This document shows, piece after piece, positions 22,920-32,011 of a stretch of 64,000 nt of DNA (position 1 is its first letter; each line of letters opens with the position of its first letter). A program made the translations under genes and the position numbers. The notes under the pieces are model-generated. The model ran no database searches. It was not told the origin of the DNA and saw only the letters and a list, made by a program, of their open reading frames with translations. This DNA comes from Bradyrhizobium frederickii (lineage in GTDB: Bacteria > Pseudomonadota > Alphaproteobacteria > Rhizobiales > Xanthobacteraceae). The stretch spans positions 124,001-188,000 of the forward strand of contig NZ_SPQS01000006.1 in NCBI RefSeq assembly GCF_004570865.1. The letters are read 5' to 3'.

Positions 22920-24104
22920 TCAGCCTCCGGCGGCCTGATAGGCCAGGCGCTTGAACTCGAAGAAGAACGGATTCCAGAAGCCCATGTAGCGCTGCGCCAT
23001 CAACACGCCGGCGGTGTTGGCCTCAGGGCAGATCCACCAATGGGTGCCGGCAAGGCCGCCCCACTGGAATTCACCAGTCGAGTTCGGCGGATCGAACGGC
23101 GTCGGCGCGAAGGTGACGGCGCCCCCGAGACCAAAGCCCTTGCCGGGGATCGGCCCGAGAGTGGCGAAGCGGATGGTCTGCCCCGTGGGCAGCTGGTTCG
23201 TCATCATCTGCCCGAGCGTCTCCGGCTTCAGCAGGGCATCCGAACCGGGCAGCAGCGCGCGGACCAGCGCGAGCATGTCCGGCAGGGTCGAGACCAGACC
23301 GCCGCCGCCCGAGAGCCGCGGGAACGGCCGCCGATAGGCTTGCGGAAACGGCAGATTGTCCGCGCGCGTCAGGCCCGGCTTCATGGGGTCGAGCACGTCG
23401 GCGCCATTGTAGAGCGCGACCAGCCTGCCCTGCTGTGCCTCGGGCACGTAGAAGCCGGTGTCGGTCATGCCCAGCGGATCGAAGATGCGCGCCTTGAGGA
23501 AGGCATCGAGGGATTTACCCGAGACGACCTCCACGACGCGGCCGAGCACGTCGGTGGCAACGGAATATTCCCAGGCCGTACCGGGATGATAGGACAGCGG
23601 CAGATCGGCCAGCTTGTCGATCATGTCGGTCAGCGGCGTCAGCGGATTGAGCACGCGCGCATCATTGTAGCCCTTGAACAGCACCGTGCCGGGATCGAAG
23701 ATGCCGTAGCTGAGACCGGAGGTGTGGGTCAGGAGCTGGCGGATCGTGATCGGGCTCTTTGCCGGCTCGACATCGGCGAGGCTCGAAGCGCCCGGCTTGA
23801 GCACCTTGCGATTGCCGAGTTGCGGCAGGAACGTCTCGACCGGATCATCGAGCCCGATGCGGCCTTCCTCGACCAGCAGCATGATCGCGCACGTGACGAA
23901 GATCTTGGTGTTGGAGAACGCGCGGAAGATATGGTCGGGCCGCAGCACGGCGTTGGCCTCGCGGTCGGCAAAGCCGACGCATTGCTGGTCCACCACCTCG
24001 CGCCCGCGCAGCACGGCCCAGGATGCGCCCGGAATGATCTCCTGATCGACATAGCGCTGCATCGCCGTCCGCGCGGCGGAAAAATCAGGTGTCCTGGCGT
24101 CCAT
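22920..24104 (-). CDS. Serine beta-lactamase-like hydrolase (class C/esterase family)
   Basis: A 394-residue protein of the beta-lactamase/penicillin-binding-protein fold. Catalytic S-x-x-K is SNTK near residue 64, the Tyr motif is EYSV near 184. No signal peptide, which favours an esterase or amidase role in the cytoplasm rather than a periplasmic beta-lactamase. The ATG at 24104 follows GGGGGGA; a TTG at 24116 is an alternative. It converges with rtcB. Confidence 0.85.
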   Translation of the reverse strand: MDARTPDFSAARTAMQRYVDQEIIPGASWAVLRGREVVDQQCVGFADREANAVLRPDHIFRAFSNTKIFVTCAIMLLVEEGRIGLDDPVETFLPQLGNRKVLKPGASSLADVEPAKSPITIRQLLTHTSGLSYGIFDPGTVLFKGYNDARVLNPLTPLTDMIDKLADLPLSYHPGTAWEYSVATDVLGRVVEVVSGKSLDAFLKARIFDPLGMTDTGFYVPEAQQGRLVALYNGADVLDPMKPGLTRADNLPFPQAYRRPFPRLSGGGGLVSTLPDMLALVRALLPGSDALLKPETLGQMMTNQLPTGQTIRFATLGPIPGKGFGLGGAVTFAPTPFDPPNSTGEFQWGGLAGTHWWICPEANTAGVLMAQRYMGFWNPFFFEFKRLAYQAAGG

Positions 24105-24173
24105 ATATCCCCCCAAATTCTGGTTGGCATCGATATAGCGCGAATTCGCGGGATATGAAGCCCGCCGCGCGGC

Positions 24174-24866
24174 TCATCCCTGTTTCATCAGCACTGTGAC
24201 GTGCAGGCGACGCCGAATCCGCATGCCCTGCCGCTGGTACAGGGCAATCGCGGACGTATTGTGGGAAAACACGTGCAGGAACGGAATCTCGCCGCGCGCC
24301 TCGATCCGCCGCGCGACCGCCGCAAGCAGCGCCTGTGCATAGCCGCGGCCGCGATAATCGGGATGCACGCAGACGGCCGTCATCTCGACGAACTTGCCCG
24401 GCTTCATCCGCTCGCCCGTCATCGCGACCAATTCGCCGCCGGCGCGGATGCCGAGGAACGTGCCAAGCTCGTGGGTACGTAGCGCGAACGGCCCGGGCTT
24501 TGTCAGCTCCGTCAGTGCCATCATCGCGGGCACGTCGGCCGCTCCCAGCGTGACGATCTCGGCGTCGCGGAGCGGGCTGTCGGCGGGCGAGCCGATCATC
24601 TGCTCGCCCGTATCGGCGAGCACCACCTTGAAGCCGCCGGGAACTTCGACCGGCTCCGGCGTGAACAGCGCGGCGACCTGCGTGCCGGACAAGAGATCGC
24701 GGAGCGCGGCAAAACTCGCTGCGGACATATCGGCCATGTCGGCAAACGGCGTCATGTCCACGGGGTAACGCAGCGCCCGCGGGCCGCCCTCGGCCAGATG
24801 CTTCTGGCTCGTCGTCAGCGCGCTCCAGATCGGACGATCCAGCAGCGCCTCATCGCTGTCGGACAT
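24174..24866 (-). CDS. GNAT-family N-acetyltransferase
   Basis: A 230-residue protein with a C-terminal GNAT/FR47-type domain. The acetyl-CoA loop is V-H-P-D-Y-R-G-R-G-Y-A near 174, followed by helix QALLAAVARRI and the VFSHNTSAIALYQRQGM motif. The N-terminal 90 residues are a degenerate GNAT-like half. The acceptor is unknown. It follows the Lin0512 gene by four bases on the same strand, likely one operon. Confidence 0.85.
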   Translation of the reverse strand: MSDSDEALLDRPIWSALTTSQKHLAEGGPRALRYPVDMTPFADMADMSAASFAALRDLLSGTQVAALFTPEPVEVPGGFKVVLADTGEQMIGSPADSPLRDAEIVTLGAADVPAMMALTELTKPGPFALRTHELGTFLGIRAGGELVAMTGERMKPGKFVEMTAVCVHPDYRGRGYAQALLAAVARRIEARGEIPFLHVFSHNTSAIALYQRQGMRIRRRLHVTVLMKQG

Positions 24867-24870
24867 CGGC

Positions 24871-25218
24871 TTAGTCCTTGTCGAAGCTGACGATGACGGC
24901 GGCGTTGGCGATGAGGATGGGGTCGTTGGCCACTTCCGTGGCCGAGGGAATCTCCAGCCCGCCCTTGACCGCGGTGACGGTCACGGTGCCGTAAGGCAGC
25001 TCCCTGGCGACGGCTTCCTTGTCCACCGCCTCAGGGTTGGGGACGCCGATCGTGACGTCGACGAACATGTCGTTCGCGGTCTTGCCGATCATCCGGAAGA
25101 AACCGAGGCTGGAATGCCGGATCGCGTCCGACACCGCCCGCTTCGCCGCCTTGGTGGCATCCCTGCCGTGGACGTCGACGCCCATGCCCATCTCGGTGAC
25201 ACAACGAACGCGGGTCAT
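24871..25218 (-). CDS. Lin0512 family protein
   Basis: A 115-residue conserved protein (MTRVRCVTEMGMGVDVHG). It matches the Lin0512 family in length and in the G-x-D-VHGRDATKAAKRAV N-terminus; the fold is alpha/beta with unknown function. ATG 25218 has AGGA eight bases upstream. It precedes the GNAT gene in the same orientation. Confidence 0.82.
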   Translation of the reverse strand: MTRVRCVTEMGMGVDVHGRDATKAAKRAVSDAIRHSSLGFFRMIGKTANDMFVDVTIGVPNPEAVDKEAVARELPYGTVTVTAVKGGLEIPSATEVANDPILIANAAVIVSFDKD

Positions 25219-25284
25219 TTCATATTCCTGTGGTTGATTTGGTGATTGCGAGTGTGGGTGATCGGGGCGCGCGAGGCAAGTTTT

Positions 25285-25431
25285 TGGTCTCGTGTGCCGG
25301 ACGCGCTGCAACGCTTTTGGCGTTGCTGCGCAGAGCCGGGACCCAGGAAGCCGCACAGCTCGCTGATGTATGGGCCCCCGCTCAGCAGCGCACCGCCAAG
25401 AGGCGCTGCGCCGCGTCCGGGGCACGAGAGC
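25285..25431. repeat. Nested inverted-repeat intergenic element
   Basis: Outer arms: TCTCGTGTGCCGGACGCG near 25287 and its approximate inverse CGCGTCCGGGGCACGAGA near 25412. Inner arms: GCAGAGCCGGGACCCA and TGGGCCCCCGCTCAGC. The element fills the gap between two genes. I recognise this motif as a dispersed Bradyrhizobium intergenic repeat; no gene inside. Confidence 0.65.
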
Positions 25432-25438
25432 GTTGTTG

Positions 25439-27103
25439 TCACGCCTTCGCCTTCTCATGCGCGCGCAGCTCATCGACCAGCACCCGCACGTTCTCCGAAT
25501 AATCGATCGGGATCGAAACGAGATGCAGGCCGCCCTCCTTGAAAGCGGCGTCGAGCGTCGGAGCAAAACTGTCGATGCTCGCGATGCGATGCCCCCTCGC
25601 CCCATAAGCCCTCGCGTAAAGCGCAAAGTCCGGATTGCCGAAGGTCATGCCGTAGTCGGCGAAACGATCGACGGCCTGCTTCCAGCGGATCATGCCGTAG
25701 GCGTTGTCCTCCAGCACCAGCACGACCAGATTGAGCTTGAGCCGGACGGCGGTTTCCATCTCCTGGCTGTTCATCATGAAGCCGCCGTCGCCGGCGACCG
25801 CGAGCACGCGGCGATCAGGATAGAGCATCGCGGCCATCATTGCCGACGGCAGGCCGGCGCCCATGGTCGCCAGCGCATTGTCGAGCAGCAGCGTGTTGGC
25901 GACGCGGGTGCGGTAGTTGCGCGCGAACCAGATCTTGTACATGCCGTTGTCGAGCGCGACGATACCGTTCTCGGGGATCACCTGGCGGATGTCGTGCACG
26001 ATCCGCTGCGGCGTCGGCGGCCAGCGCGCCTCGGTGGCGCGGTCGGCGATGTGCCCCAGGATTTCCTCGCGCAACGGCAGCAGCGCCGCAGCTTGCGGCA
26101 GCTTGCCTTCGAGCCGGTCGGCGAGCAGCTCCAGGCTCGGGCCGACATCGCCCACCACCTCGGCGTCCGGAAAATAGACCTGCTCGACGCTCGCCGAGGT
26201 ATAGCTGACGTGAATGACCTTCGGCCCCGACGGGCCCATGATGAAGGGCGGCTTCTCGATCGGGTCGTGACCGATCGCGACGATCAGGTCGGCGGCGTCG
26301 ATGGCGTCATGCACGTAGTCGCGCTCCGATAGCGCCGCGGTGCCCATGTAGAGATTGGTGCCGCCGGGCACGGTGCCCTTGCCCATCTGCGTCGTGAAGA
26401 ACGGAATGCCGGTGCGCCGAACGAAGCTTGCGATGCCGTGGGTCGATCGCGGCCGGCTGGTGGCTGCGCCCATCATCACCAGCGGGCGCTTGGCGGCCAA
26501 GATCATCTCGGCCGCACGGTCGAGCGCGGCGCGATGGGCGACCGGGATCTCGATCGGATGCACCGGGATCACGGGCACGGCAGGCACTTCGTCCCCGGCG
26601 ATGTCCTCGGGCAGCTCGAGATGCACCGGCCCGGGCCGCTCCTCCATCGCGACGCGAAAGGCGTCGCGCACCACGGTTGGAATGCTGGAGGCGCTGACGA
26701 TCTGCCGCGACAGCTTCGTCAGCGGCTTCATGGTCGCGACCACGTCCACGATCTGAAAGCGCGCCTGCCGGCTGCTCATGATCGGCTTCTGGCCGGTAAT
26801 CAGTATCATCGGCATCGCGCCGAGATGCGCATAGGCCGCACCGGTGGACAGGTTGAGCGCACCCGGGCCGAGCGTCGACAGACAGACACCGGGCTTGCCG
26901 GTCAGCCGGCCATGGGTGGCGGCCATGAAGGCGGCGGCCTGCTCGTGGCGGGTCAGAACCAACTCGATCTTGGAGGTGCGAAGCGATTCCACCAGATCGA
27001 GATTCTCCTCGCCGGGGACACCGAAGATGCGATCGACGCCCTCGTTCTCCAGCGCGGCGACAAACAGGTCCGAACCTTTCGTCTTGCGTTCCTGCCCGCT
27101 CAT
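25439..27103 (-). CDS. Acetolactate synthase-like thiamine-diphosphate enzyme
   Basis: A 554-residue ThDP enzyme of the acetolactate synthase large-subunit family. The cofactor-activating Glu lies in VPGEENLD near residue 35. The ThDP/Mg motif AGDGGFMMNSQEME ends in the conserved DNAYG. Three domains of expected size. No small regulatory subunit is adjacent, so a catabolic or non-regulated form is plausible, and another decarboxylase specificity cannot be excluded. ATG 27103 has GGGAGGCGGC upstream. Confidence 0.83.
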   Translation of the reverse strand: MSGQERKTKGSDLFVAALENEGVDRIFGVPGEENLDLVESLRTSKIELVLTRHEQAAAFMAATHGRLTGKPGVCLSTLGPGALNLSTGAAYAHLGAMPMILITGQKPIMSSRQARFQIVDVVATMKPLTKLSRQIVSASSIPTVVRDAFRVAMEERPGPVHLELPEDIAGDEVPAVPVIPVHPIEIPVAHRAALDRAAEMILAAKRPLVMMGAATSRPRSTHGIASFVRRTGIPFFTTQMGKGTVPGGTNLYMGTAALSERDYVHDAIDAADLIVAIGHDPIEKPPFIMGPSGPKVIHVSYTSASVEQVYFPDAEVVGDVGPSLELLADRLEGKLPQAAALLPLREEILGHIADRATEARWPPTPQRIVHDIRQVIPENGIVALDNGMYKIWFARNYRTRVANTLLLDNALATMGAGLPSAMMAAMLYPDRRVLAVAGDGGFMMNSQEMETAVRLKLNLVVLVLEDNAYGMIRWKQAVDRFADYGMTFGNPDFALYARAYGARGHRIASIDSFAPTLDAAFKEGGLHLVSIPIDYSENVRVLVDELRAHEKAKA

Positions 27104-27300
27104 GCCGCCTCCCACCTATGCTCGCTGCCGTGTTCCACGGCAGTCGGCACATCGTAGCGGCTCGCGGCTTCGGCACAACTCACAAAGAAAGGCGCGGCCG
27201 GATCTACCTCGTCATGGCGCGCGCAACGAGGCGGTACGGACCAGCGGCTTCCTCCGCGCTTCATCGCGGCGGCCGCCGGCTGCCAGATCTCCCCACGCGA

Positions 27301-27336
27301 TTGACAGGCCAATATCTCTGACTATAGTCAGATATC
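27301..27336 (+). promoter_or_regulatory. Promoter and MarR-type operator of the MarR-GNAT gene
   Basis: TTGACA (27301-27306), 16 bases, then TATAGT (27323-27328) make a near-consensus promoter. The perfect palindrome TCTGACTATAGTCAGA (27317-27332) covers the -10 box. The predicted transcription start falls one or two bases before the ATG at 27337, so the mRNA should be leaderless and autorepressed. Operator-size dyads over the -10 box are typical of MarR proteins. Confidence 0.75.
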
Positions 27337-28209
27337 ATGCTGGACCCGATCTCGCGCGTTCGCCGTTTCAACCGCGCCGTCACCTCCGCTGTCGGCGCGC
27401 TCGATACCTCCTTCCTGGGCCGCGGCCGGCCGCTCGGTGCGGCGCGCGTGCTCAATGCGATCGGGCACGGACGTTCGGACGTGGCGGACATCCGCGATTA
27501 TCTCGGTCTCGATTCCGGATTGATGAGCCGCCTGCTGCGCAGCCTCGAGGAGGAGGCGTTGGTCGAGACCGAAGCGCATCACGACGATGCGCGCCGGCGC
27601 GTCGCGACCTTGACGCGTTCAGGCCGGCGCGAGTTCGCCGCCTATGAGGCGCTGTCGAACGCGCAGGCCGAAGGCTTCCTCGCGCAACATTCACAACGCG
27701 AGGCGCTGCTGGCGGCGATGGACCTGATCGCCTCCACCCTGACGCGCGAGCGGATCGCGCTGGACGAGATGGATCCGCGATCCGCGGAGGCGCGCCACTG
27801 CCTCGGCGAGTATTATGCCGAGCTCGGCCGCCGCTTCAGCCAAGGCTTCGACGTCTCGCGCTCGCGCGACCCTGACGCCAAGGATATGCGCCGCCCGCGC
27901 GGCACCTTCATCGTCGCGATGTCGGACACGCTGCCGATCGGCTGCGTCGGCTTGAAGGGAACGGATCACGGCTACGCTGAGGTCAAGCGTCTGTGGGTCG
28001 CTCCCTCCGCACGCGGCTTGCGGCTCGGCCGGCGACTGATGGAAGCGGTCGAGGATGCCGCGCGGGATCTCGGCATCACGCTGCTGCGGCTCGACACCAA
28101 CAGCGCGCTGCCCGAAGCCGGTCAGCTCTATCGCAGCACGGGCTGGCGCGAGATCCCCCGCTTCAACGACGATCCCTATCCGGACCTGTTCTTCGAAAAG
28201 CGGCTGTGA
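27337..28209 (+). CDS. MarR-type regulator fused to GNAT acetyltransferase
   Basis: A 290-residue two-domain protein. Residues 1-150 are a MarR winged helix (recognition region IRDYLGLDSGLMSRLLRSLE, wing with DDARRRVATLT). Residues 165-290 are a GNAT domain with V-A-P-S-A-R-G-L-R-L-G acetyl-CoA loop and the C-terminal LYRSTGW. Such fusions may couple acetylation or acetyl-CoA sensing to gene control; the target is unknown. There is no ribosome-binding site, in line with the leaderless promoter directly upstream. Confidence 0.87.
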   Translation: MLDPISRVRRFNRAVTSAVGALDTSFLGRGRPLGAARVLNAIGHGRSDVADIRDYLGLDSGLMSRLLRSLEEEALVETEAHHDDARRRVATLTRSGRREFAAYEALSNAQAEGFLAQHSQREALLAAMDLIASTLTRERIALDEMDPRSAEARHCLGEYYAELGRRFSQGFDVSRSRDPDAKDMRRPRGTFIVAMSDTLPIGCVGLKGTDHGYAEVKRLWVAPSARGLRLGRRLMEAVEDAARDLGITLLRLDTNSALPEAGQLYRSTGWREIPRFNDDPYPDLFFEKRL

Positions 28210-28224
28210 CGCAGCGAGAGGGGA

Positions 28225-28950
28225 TCACGTCGTCCGCGTCGGGCGCACGACAATCTCGTTGACGTCGACGTCATCGGGTTGCTCGATCGCAAAGCGCACC
28301 GCGCGCGCGATCGCATCCGGCTGAAGCGCGATGGCGCGATAGGTCTTCATCGCTTCGGCCGCTGCGGGATCGGTGATGGTGCCCGCGAGCTCGCTCTCCA
28401 CCACGCCGGGATGGATGCAGGTGACACGGATGTTGTCGTGCTCCTGGCGCAGGCCGTCCGAGATCGCTCGCACCGCATGCTTGGTCGCGCAGTAGACCGC
28501 CGCGGTCGGCGATACGCTCAGGGCCCCGATCGAAGCGATGTTGATCACATGGCCGGAGCCGCGCGCGACCATTTCAGGCAGCACGGCCGCGATGCCGTAA
28601 AGCACGCCCTTGATGTTGACGTCGACCATCCGGTCCCATTCCTCGACCTTGAGAGAGGCCATCAGCGACAGCGGCATCACGCCGGCATTGTTGACGATCA
28701 CGTCGACGCGGCCCCACACCCCGCGCGCGGCGTCTGCAAAGGCTGCAACGCTCGCACGATCGCTCACGTCGAGCGGATGCGCGAGCGCCGTCCCGCCCGC
28801 CGCCTTCAGCTCGGCCGCGAGATCCTTGAGACGATCGACGCGACGCGCCCCAAGCAGGAGCTTTGCGCCGCCTCTCGCCAATTCGCGCGCGATGCCCGCG
28901 CCGATCCCGCTTGAGGCGCCGGTGATGAGAATGACTTTGTCGATTGGCAT
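28225..28950 (-). CDS. Short-chain dehydrogenase/reductase (SDR)
   Basis: A 241-residue classical SDR from ATG 28950 with GAAGGACCTC upstream. TGASSGIG at 10-17, NNAG, catalytic Ser (IASIGA) and Y-C-A-T-K. Similar to the YdfG/serine-dehydrogenase-like group of NADP enzymes. It is divergent from the LysR gene at 29054, which is its likely regulator. Confidence 0.87.
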   Translation of the reverse strand: MPIDKVILITGASSGIGAGIARELARGGAKLLLGARRVDRLKDLAAELKAAGGTALAHPLDVSDRASVAAFADAARGVWGRVDVIVNNAGVMPLSLMASLKVEEWDRMVDVNIKGVLYGIAAVLPEMVARGSGHVINIASIGALSVSPTAAVYCATKHAVRAISDGLRQEHDNIRVTCIHPGVVESELAGTITDPAAAEAMKTYRAIALQPDAIARAVRFAIEQPDDVDVNEIVVRPTRTT

Positions 28951-29002
28951 GAGGTCCTTCCTCGCGTTCGGATTGATGGCGTGGAAGATGGACCCGGGCC
29001 GC

Positions 29003-29020
29003 TGTCGTGATAAGACGACA
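29003..29020. promoter_or_regulatory. LysR-type binding site between SDR and LysR genes
   Basis: TGTCGT (29003-29008) and ACGACA (29015-29020) form a perfect dyad with a 6-base spacer in the 103-base divergent intergenic region. This fits the T-N11-A style of LysR sites. The site would let the regulator control both the SDR gene and itself. Confidence 0.5.
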
Positions 29021-29053
29021 ACCCCTAACCAGCACGGCAAGCATATCTAACCA

Positions 29054-29944
29054 ATGGAACCCGATCTCAACGCTCTCGCCGTCTTTGCGCTGGTCGCCGA
29101 GGAGCGGAGCTTTCGTGCCGCGGCCGACCGGCTCGGCGTGACCCGCTCGGCCGTGAGCCAGACCATCCAGCGGCTGGAGGAAAATCTCGGAATCGCACTG
29201 GTCCAGCGCACCACGCGCAGCGTCGGCCTCACCGAGGCCGGTGAGCTGCTGCACGCGGAGGTCGCCCCCGCCATCGCCGACATGCGCGCCGCGCTCGGCA
29301 ACACTGAAGCGCTGCGAGGGCGGCCGCGCGGATTGCTGCGCCTTGCGGTCGCCTCGATCGCCGAGCATTTTCTCTCGGGGCCGTTTCTTGCGGCCTTCGC
29401 CGAGGCCAATCCGGAGGTACAGCTCGACGTCACTGTGACCGACGCGGAATTCGACATCGTCGCTGCGGGCTTCGACGCCGGAATCCGGCTCGGTGAAGTC
29501 ATCGAGCAGGACATGATCGCTGTGCCGATCGCCGGCGAGGAGCGCCAGCTTGCGGTCTGCGCTCCTACCTTTCGCGACCGTTTCGGCGTGCCGGCGCACC
29601 CGTCCGAGCTTGCATCGTTTCGCTGCATCGGCTGGCGTCCTGCGCCGACCGTCGCTCCCTATCGCTGGGAATTTGCGGAAGACGGCAGGGAGTTCAGCGT
29701 CGCGGTCGCTCCTGACATCACGACCAACGACATGGCACTGATGATCAAGCTCGCGGTGGCGGGCGCCGGCATCACGTTCGGAATGGAGGCGAGCTTCCGT
29801 CCCGCGATCGAACGCGGCGAGCTGGTGCCGATCCTGGAAGACTATTGCCCGTTCTTCGCCGGGTTCTATCTCTACTACCCGAGCCGCCGCAACGTCGCGC
29901 CGAAACTGCGCGCGCTGATCGAGCACGTGCAGCGGCGCACCTGA
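29054..29944 (+). CDS. LysR-family transcriptional regulator
   Basis: A 296-residue LysR regulator. N-terminal winged helix (residues 1-60) with SFRAAADRLGVTRSAVSQTI, then a periplasmic-binding-like effector domain (about 88-296). It belongs to the CrgA/DsdC-like group common next to SDR genes. Divergent to the SDR at 28225, with a shared dyad between them. Confidence 0.9.
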   Translation: MEPDLNALAVFALVAEERSFRAAADRLGVTRSAVSQTIQRLEENLGIALVQRTTRSVGLTEAGELLHAEVAPAIADMRAALGNTEALRGRPRGLLRLAVASIAEHFLSGPFLAAFAEANPEVQLDVTVTDAEFDIVAAGFDAGIRLGEVIEQDMIAVPIAGEERQLAVCAPTFRDRFGVPAHPSELASFRCIGWRPAPTVAPYRWEFAEDGREFSVAVAPDITTNDMALMIKLAVAGAGITFGMEASFRPAIERGELVPILEDYCPFFAGFYLYYPSRRNVAPKLRALIEHVQRRT

Positions 29945-29960
29945 GCCGAAGGAACCTGCC

Positions 29961-30347
29961 ATGACCAGGGACGAGCTTGCCGCCATCTATCGCGACTACA
30001 TCGGCTGTCTCAATCGGCGGGACTGGCCGGCGCTCGGACAATTCGTGCATGAAGAGGTCGCCCACAACGCGCGGCCCCTTGGGCTGGCCGGGTATCGCGC
30101 GATGCTGGAACGGGACGTTCGTGAGATCCCAGATTTGCAGTTCCACATCGAGATGCTGATCTCCGATCCTCCCCGCATCGCCGCCCGACTGAGGTTTGAT
30201 TGCACGCCAGCCGGGACATTTCTGAGTCTTGCGGTCAATGGAAAGCGCGTGTCGTTCTGCGAGAACGTGTTCTACGAGTTTCGCGACGGAAGGATCCGGC
30301 GCGTCTCGTCGGTGATCGACAAGGCGGCGATCGAAGCGCAGCTCTGA
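29961..30347 (+). CDS. SnoaL-like ester cyclase / NTF2-fold protein
   Basis: A 128-residue NTF2-like protein with the SnoaL pattern: helical start, F-V-H-E-E-V-A-H-N-A-R, then curved-sheet strands and C-terminal VSSVIDKAAIE. These fold into a cone-shaped pocket; some are polyketide cyclases, many are of unknown substrate. AAGGA precedes ATG 29961. It follows the LysR gene by 16 bases and may be co-transcribed. Confidence 0.8.
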   Translation: MTRDELAAIYRDYIGCLNRRDWPALGQFVHEEVAHNARPLGLAGYRAMLERDVREIPDLQFHIEMLISDPPRIAARLRFDCTPAGTFLSLAVNGKRVSFCENVFYEFRDGRIRRVSSVIDKAAIEAQL

Positions 30348-30368
30348 CGCCCCGCCTCGATCCGAAAC

Positions 30369-31589
30369 TCACGCTGCCGCCGGCGCCACCTGCCCTTGCG
30401 GCTTTGCGAAGGGCTTGAACGACATCGCCATCAAGAAGGCACCGAGGCCCATCGCCCAGGAGGCGATATAGAGCCAGGCGTAGCTGGAGAACGCGTCGTA
30501 GATCAGGCCGCCGGCGAGCGGGCCGGTGGCCATGCCGAGGCTGCCGGCCATCGCCGTGCCGCCGATCACCGTGCCCATCATCTTGAGCGGAAAGTTCTCG
30601 CGGATGAGCACGGCGTAGAGCGGCATGGTGCCGGCGTAGATGAAGCCGAAGATCGCGCCGACCGCGTAGAAGGTCGCGAGCTGATTCGCGAAAACGTAGG
30701 CCAGCGCGCCGAACGCCTGGAGCAGCAGGCCCGACACCAGCACACGCTTGGCGCCGAACCGGTCGCCCATCAGGCCGAAGGCGATGCGGCCGCCGAGGCC
30801 GGCAAGCCCCTCGATGCTGTAGATCGTCACCGCCGCGATCAGCGGAATGCCGCAACTCACGGCATAGCTGACGGTGTGGATGATCGGGCCGGAATGGGTG
30901 GCGCAGCAGAAGAAATTGGTCGCGAGCAGGATCATGAATTGCGGCGAGCGCAGCGCCTCGCTCACCGATATCTCGCTCTGCGCGGCCCCCTCGCCGATCG
31001 GAGCGGCCACGGCCTGCGCGAGCGCCGGCGGACGGCGCACCAGGAACGAGACCGGGATCATGATGGCGCCGACCACCAGCGCCACGATCTGCATCGAGGT
31101 CCGCCAATCGTGGCCGGAGATGAGCCAGGCCGCGAACGGCGACATCGTCATCGGCGCCATGCCCATGCCGGCCGACACCAGCGACACCGCGAGGCTGCGA
31201 TTTGTGTCGAACCAGCCGGTGACGGTCGCCATCATCGGCGCGAAGATCGCCGCGCAGGACGCGCCGGTCAGAAGGCCGAACACGATCTGGAACACCAGAA
31301 GCGAGGTCGCGTGGCTCGCGGCGAACAGGCTGAGCGTCAGCACGGTCGATCCCGTCAGCACCACCGGCAGCGGCCCGAACCGATCCGACAGCGTGCCCCA
31401 GGCCATGCTGGTGAAGGCCATCGCCAGAAAGCCGATCGTCATCGCGCTGGAGATGCCGGTCACCGACCAGCCGGTGTCCTTGGCGATCGGCTGCAGGAAC
31501 ACCGGCAGCGAGAACATGCCGCCGATCGCGACGCAGCCGAGCAGGCCGCCGGCGGCGACGATCACCCAGCGATAATTGGAAGAGTTCAT
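30369..31589 (-). CDS. MFS transporter
   Basis: A 406-residue protein with 12 predicted membrane helices and MFS landmarks: the loop G-T-L-S-D-R-F-G between helices 2 and 3 and the repeated G-G-R-I-A-F-G-L-M-G-D-R-F-G in the second half. It resembles the oxalate/formate and monocarboxylate group of the family, but the substrate cannot be read. GGGAGA precedes the ATG. Converges with the SnoaL-like gene. Confidence 0.87.
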   Translation of the reverse strand: MNSSNYRWVIVAAGGLLGCVAIGGMFSLPVFLQPIAKDTGWSVTGISSAMTIGFLAMAFTSMAWGTLSDRFGPLPVVLTGSTVLTLSLFAASHATSLLVFQIVFGLLTGASCAAIFAPMMATVTGWFDTNRSLAVSLVSAGMGMAPMTMSPFAAWLISGHDWRTSMQIVALVVGAIMIPVSFLVRRPPALAQAVAAPIGEGAAQSEISVSEALRSPQFMILLATNFFCCATHSGPIIHTVSYAVSCGIPLIAAVTIYSIEGLAGLGGRIAFGLMGDRFGAKRVLVSGLLLQAFGALAYVFANQLATFYAVGAIFGFIYAGTMPLYAVLIRENFPLKMMGTVIGGTAMAGSLGMATGPLAGGLIYDAFSSYAWLYIASWAMGLGAFLMAMSFKPFAKPQGQVAPAAA

Positions 31590-31873
31590 TGTGGTCTCCC
31601 GTCAGGTCTTGCCTGCGTGGAAGACGAATGGGAACTGCACCGGCCGACAGCATCGCGCAAGTTTTTGCGCAGCCCGCCAACACGAATCGCGAAAACAACC
31701 CCATGCACAGTAGCCGGCCTCTGCGGGATCAAGGACTTAACGAGCGGGCGAAATGAGCCGCCGGCGGTTTGCGCGGCAAGTCCGCGAGTTGACCCGCCGG
31801 GCAAAACAGCGGCGGATCGCATCCGGCAGCGGCTCGGCGATGCCGGAGGCTTGTCGGATTTCGGGTCAACCTG

Positions 31874-31993
31874 ATGCGCCTCGGCTCGCGCTCGCAGGCC
31901 GACCTCATCACCTGCTCCGACATCGACATGATGAGCCCGGCATCCGACGGCCGCTTCCTGCACAAGGACGGCACGCCCTATCCGGACGCGTGA
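31874..31993 (+). CDS. Possible 39-residue protein or gene remnant
   Basis: ATG 31874 opens a 39-codon frame: MRLGSRSQADLITCSDIDMM, then SPASDGRFLHKDGTPYPDA. The sequence looks protein-like (ordered, non-repetitive) despite its size and lacks a good ribosome-binding site. In-frame upstream sequence is open but arginine rich. It could be the C-terminal remnant of a lost gene. The rest of 31590-32011 holds nothing I can support. Confidence 0.35.
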   Translation: MRLGSRSQADLITCSDIDMMSPASDGRFLHKDGTPYPDA

Positions 31994-32011
31994 AGCGTCT
32001 GGAGCAACGCC

